DNA from: Arthrobacter sp. SLBN-112
GTDB lineage: Bacteria > Actinomycetota > Actinomycetes > Actinomycetales > Micrococcaceae
Assembly (NCBI RefSeq): GCF_006715225.1
Contig: NZ_VFMU01000001.1
Location: 3,224,001 to 3,288,000 of the forward strand
Direction of reading: 5' to 3'
DNA length: 64,000 nucleotides
The notes beneath the pieces are model-generated. The model saw only the letters and a list, made by a program, of their open reading frames with translations. It searched no databases and had not been told where the DNA came from. Positions 63,574-64,000 of the stretch are shown here, piece by piece (the stretch's first letter is position 1; every line of letters starts with the position of its first letter). Position numbers and translations under genes: made by a program.

Positions 63574-64000
63574 CTAGAAGGCGGCGGAAACATCCTCCAG
63601 GGCCCGTGCAATCTGCGGTGGCAGCGGTGCGGGCTGGACGTCGAGGATCTCCTTCAACTGCACGGGCGTGCGGGCGCCGACAATGGCGGTGGCAACTCCC
63701 TGCTGTGACAGCAGCCATGACAGCGAGACATCCTGCGGACTGCGGCCCAGGCCGTTGGCAGCCATGCACACGGCATCCACGATGCGCGACGGCTTCTCCT
63801 CGAGGTAAGGCTCCACATAGGCCGCTTCGCTGGCCGACGCCCCGCGCGATCCGCCGGGTATGCCGCCCCGGTACTTCCCGGTGAGGACACCCCGGCCCAG
63901 CGGAGCCCAGGCCATCAGGCCCATCCCGGCATCCTCGGCGGCCGGGATCAGTTCCGCCTCCGCTGTTCGCTCAAGGAAGGAATATTCGGCCTGGACAGCC
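63574..64000 (-). CDS. Aldo/keto reductase (5' end beyond window)
   Basis: The C-terminal part of an aldo/keto reductase, running off the right edge. The readable part begins AVQAEYSFLERTAEAELIPAAEDAGMG and goes on with WAPLGRGVLTGKYRGG and WLLSQQGVATAIVGARTPVQLKE, the typical NADPH-binding end of the barrel. About 141 residues are visible. Its active-site tyrosine and lysine would be in the missing part. It reduces carbonyls with NADPH. It converges with the acidic protein gene. Confidence 0.88.
   Translation of the reverse strand, partial: AVQAEYSFLERTAEAELIPAAEDAGMGLMAWAPLGRGVLTGKYRGGIPGGSRGASASEAAYVEPYLEEKPSRIVDAVCMAANGLGRSPQDVSLSWLLSQQGVATAIVGARTPVQLKEILDVQPAPLPPQIARALEDVSAAF

Overview
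The window looks like chromosomal DNA of a high-GC Gram-positive actinobacterium, most likely Arthrobacter or Pseudarthrobacter (Micrococcaceae). This rests on protein flavour rather than a database search. The signs are small actinobacterial families (DUF3099, DUF4193, DUF5703), a separate glgC/glgA pair, a zinc-independent L31 protein, an ATP-grasp/alpha-E/transglutaminase triad, and frequent GTG and TTG starts. No CRISPR array, rRNA operon, prophage or intact insertion sequence is visible. One tRNA gene (Leu, anticodon GAG) lies near the right end.

Left accessory region (1-8.6 kb): a truncated transposon-type ATPase remnant sits at the window edge. Next to it is a very large secreted RHS/YD-repeat protein whose gene is read leftward. 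Its last codons overlap a small two-helix membrane protein, giving a candidate toxin/immunity pair. A small exported protein and a large secreted protein ending in near-identical LGFP repeats follow.

Core metabolism (8.6-34 kb): VOC protein, DUF808 membrane protein, photoproduct-lyase-like radical SAM enzyme, ABC-F ATPase, a DUF3099/SURF1/YbaK operon, two SDR enzymes, serB, an ABC ATPase, a TSUP transporter, an RNA methyltransferase, rpmE2, a lipoate ligase with its domains in reversed order, and pepN broken by a frameshift. Then come a YeiH transporter, the ATP-grasp/alpha-E/transglutaminase operon, a zinc-ribbon SDR, and divergent glgC and glgA for glycogen synthesis.

Lipid-metabolism block (34.4-40.9 kb): a TetR regulator and a long acyl-CoA oxidase face a thiolase, FabG4-like reductase and MaoC dehydratase operon. 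A perfect palindrome lies between the two divergent arms and is the obvious operator. Together these genes supply the steps of a fatty-acyl oxidation or synthesis cycle.

Right half (41-64 kb): FUSC exporter, serine hydrolase, xi-class GST, M50-like protease, DUF4193, two family-9 glycosyltransferases, quinone oxidoreductase, phospholipase D-like protein, YqeY, membrane alpha/beta hydrolase, cupin, CbbX-type AAA ATPase, an L,D-transpeptidase with about ten LGFP repeats, PspA, an M20 peptidase, an acyl-CoA dehydrogenase and a partial aldo/keto reductase. Three tiny single-helix membrane proteins scattered here look like one family. Most convergent gene pairs are separated by strong hairpins.
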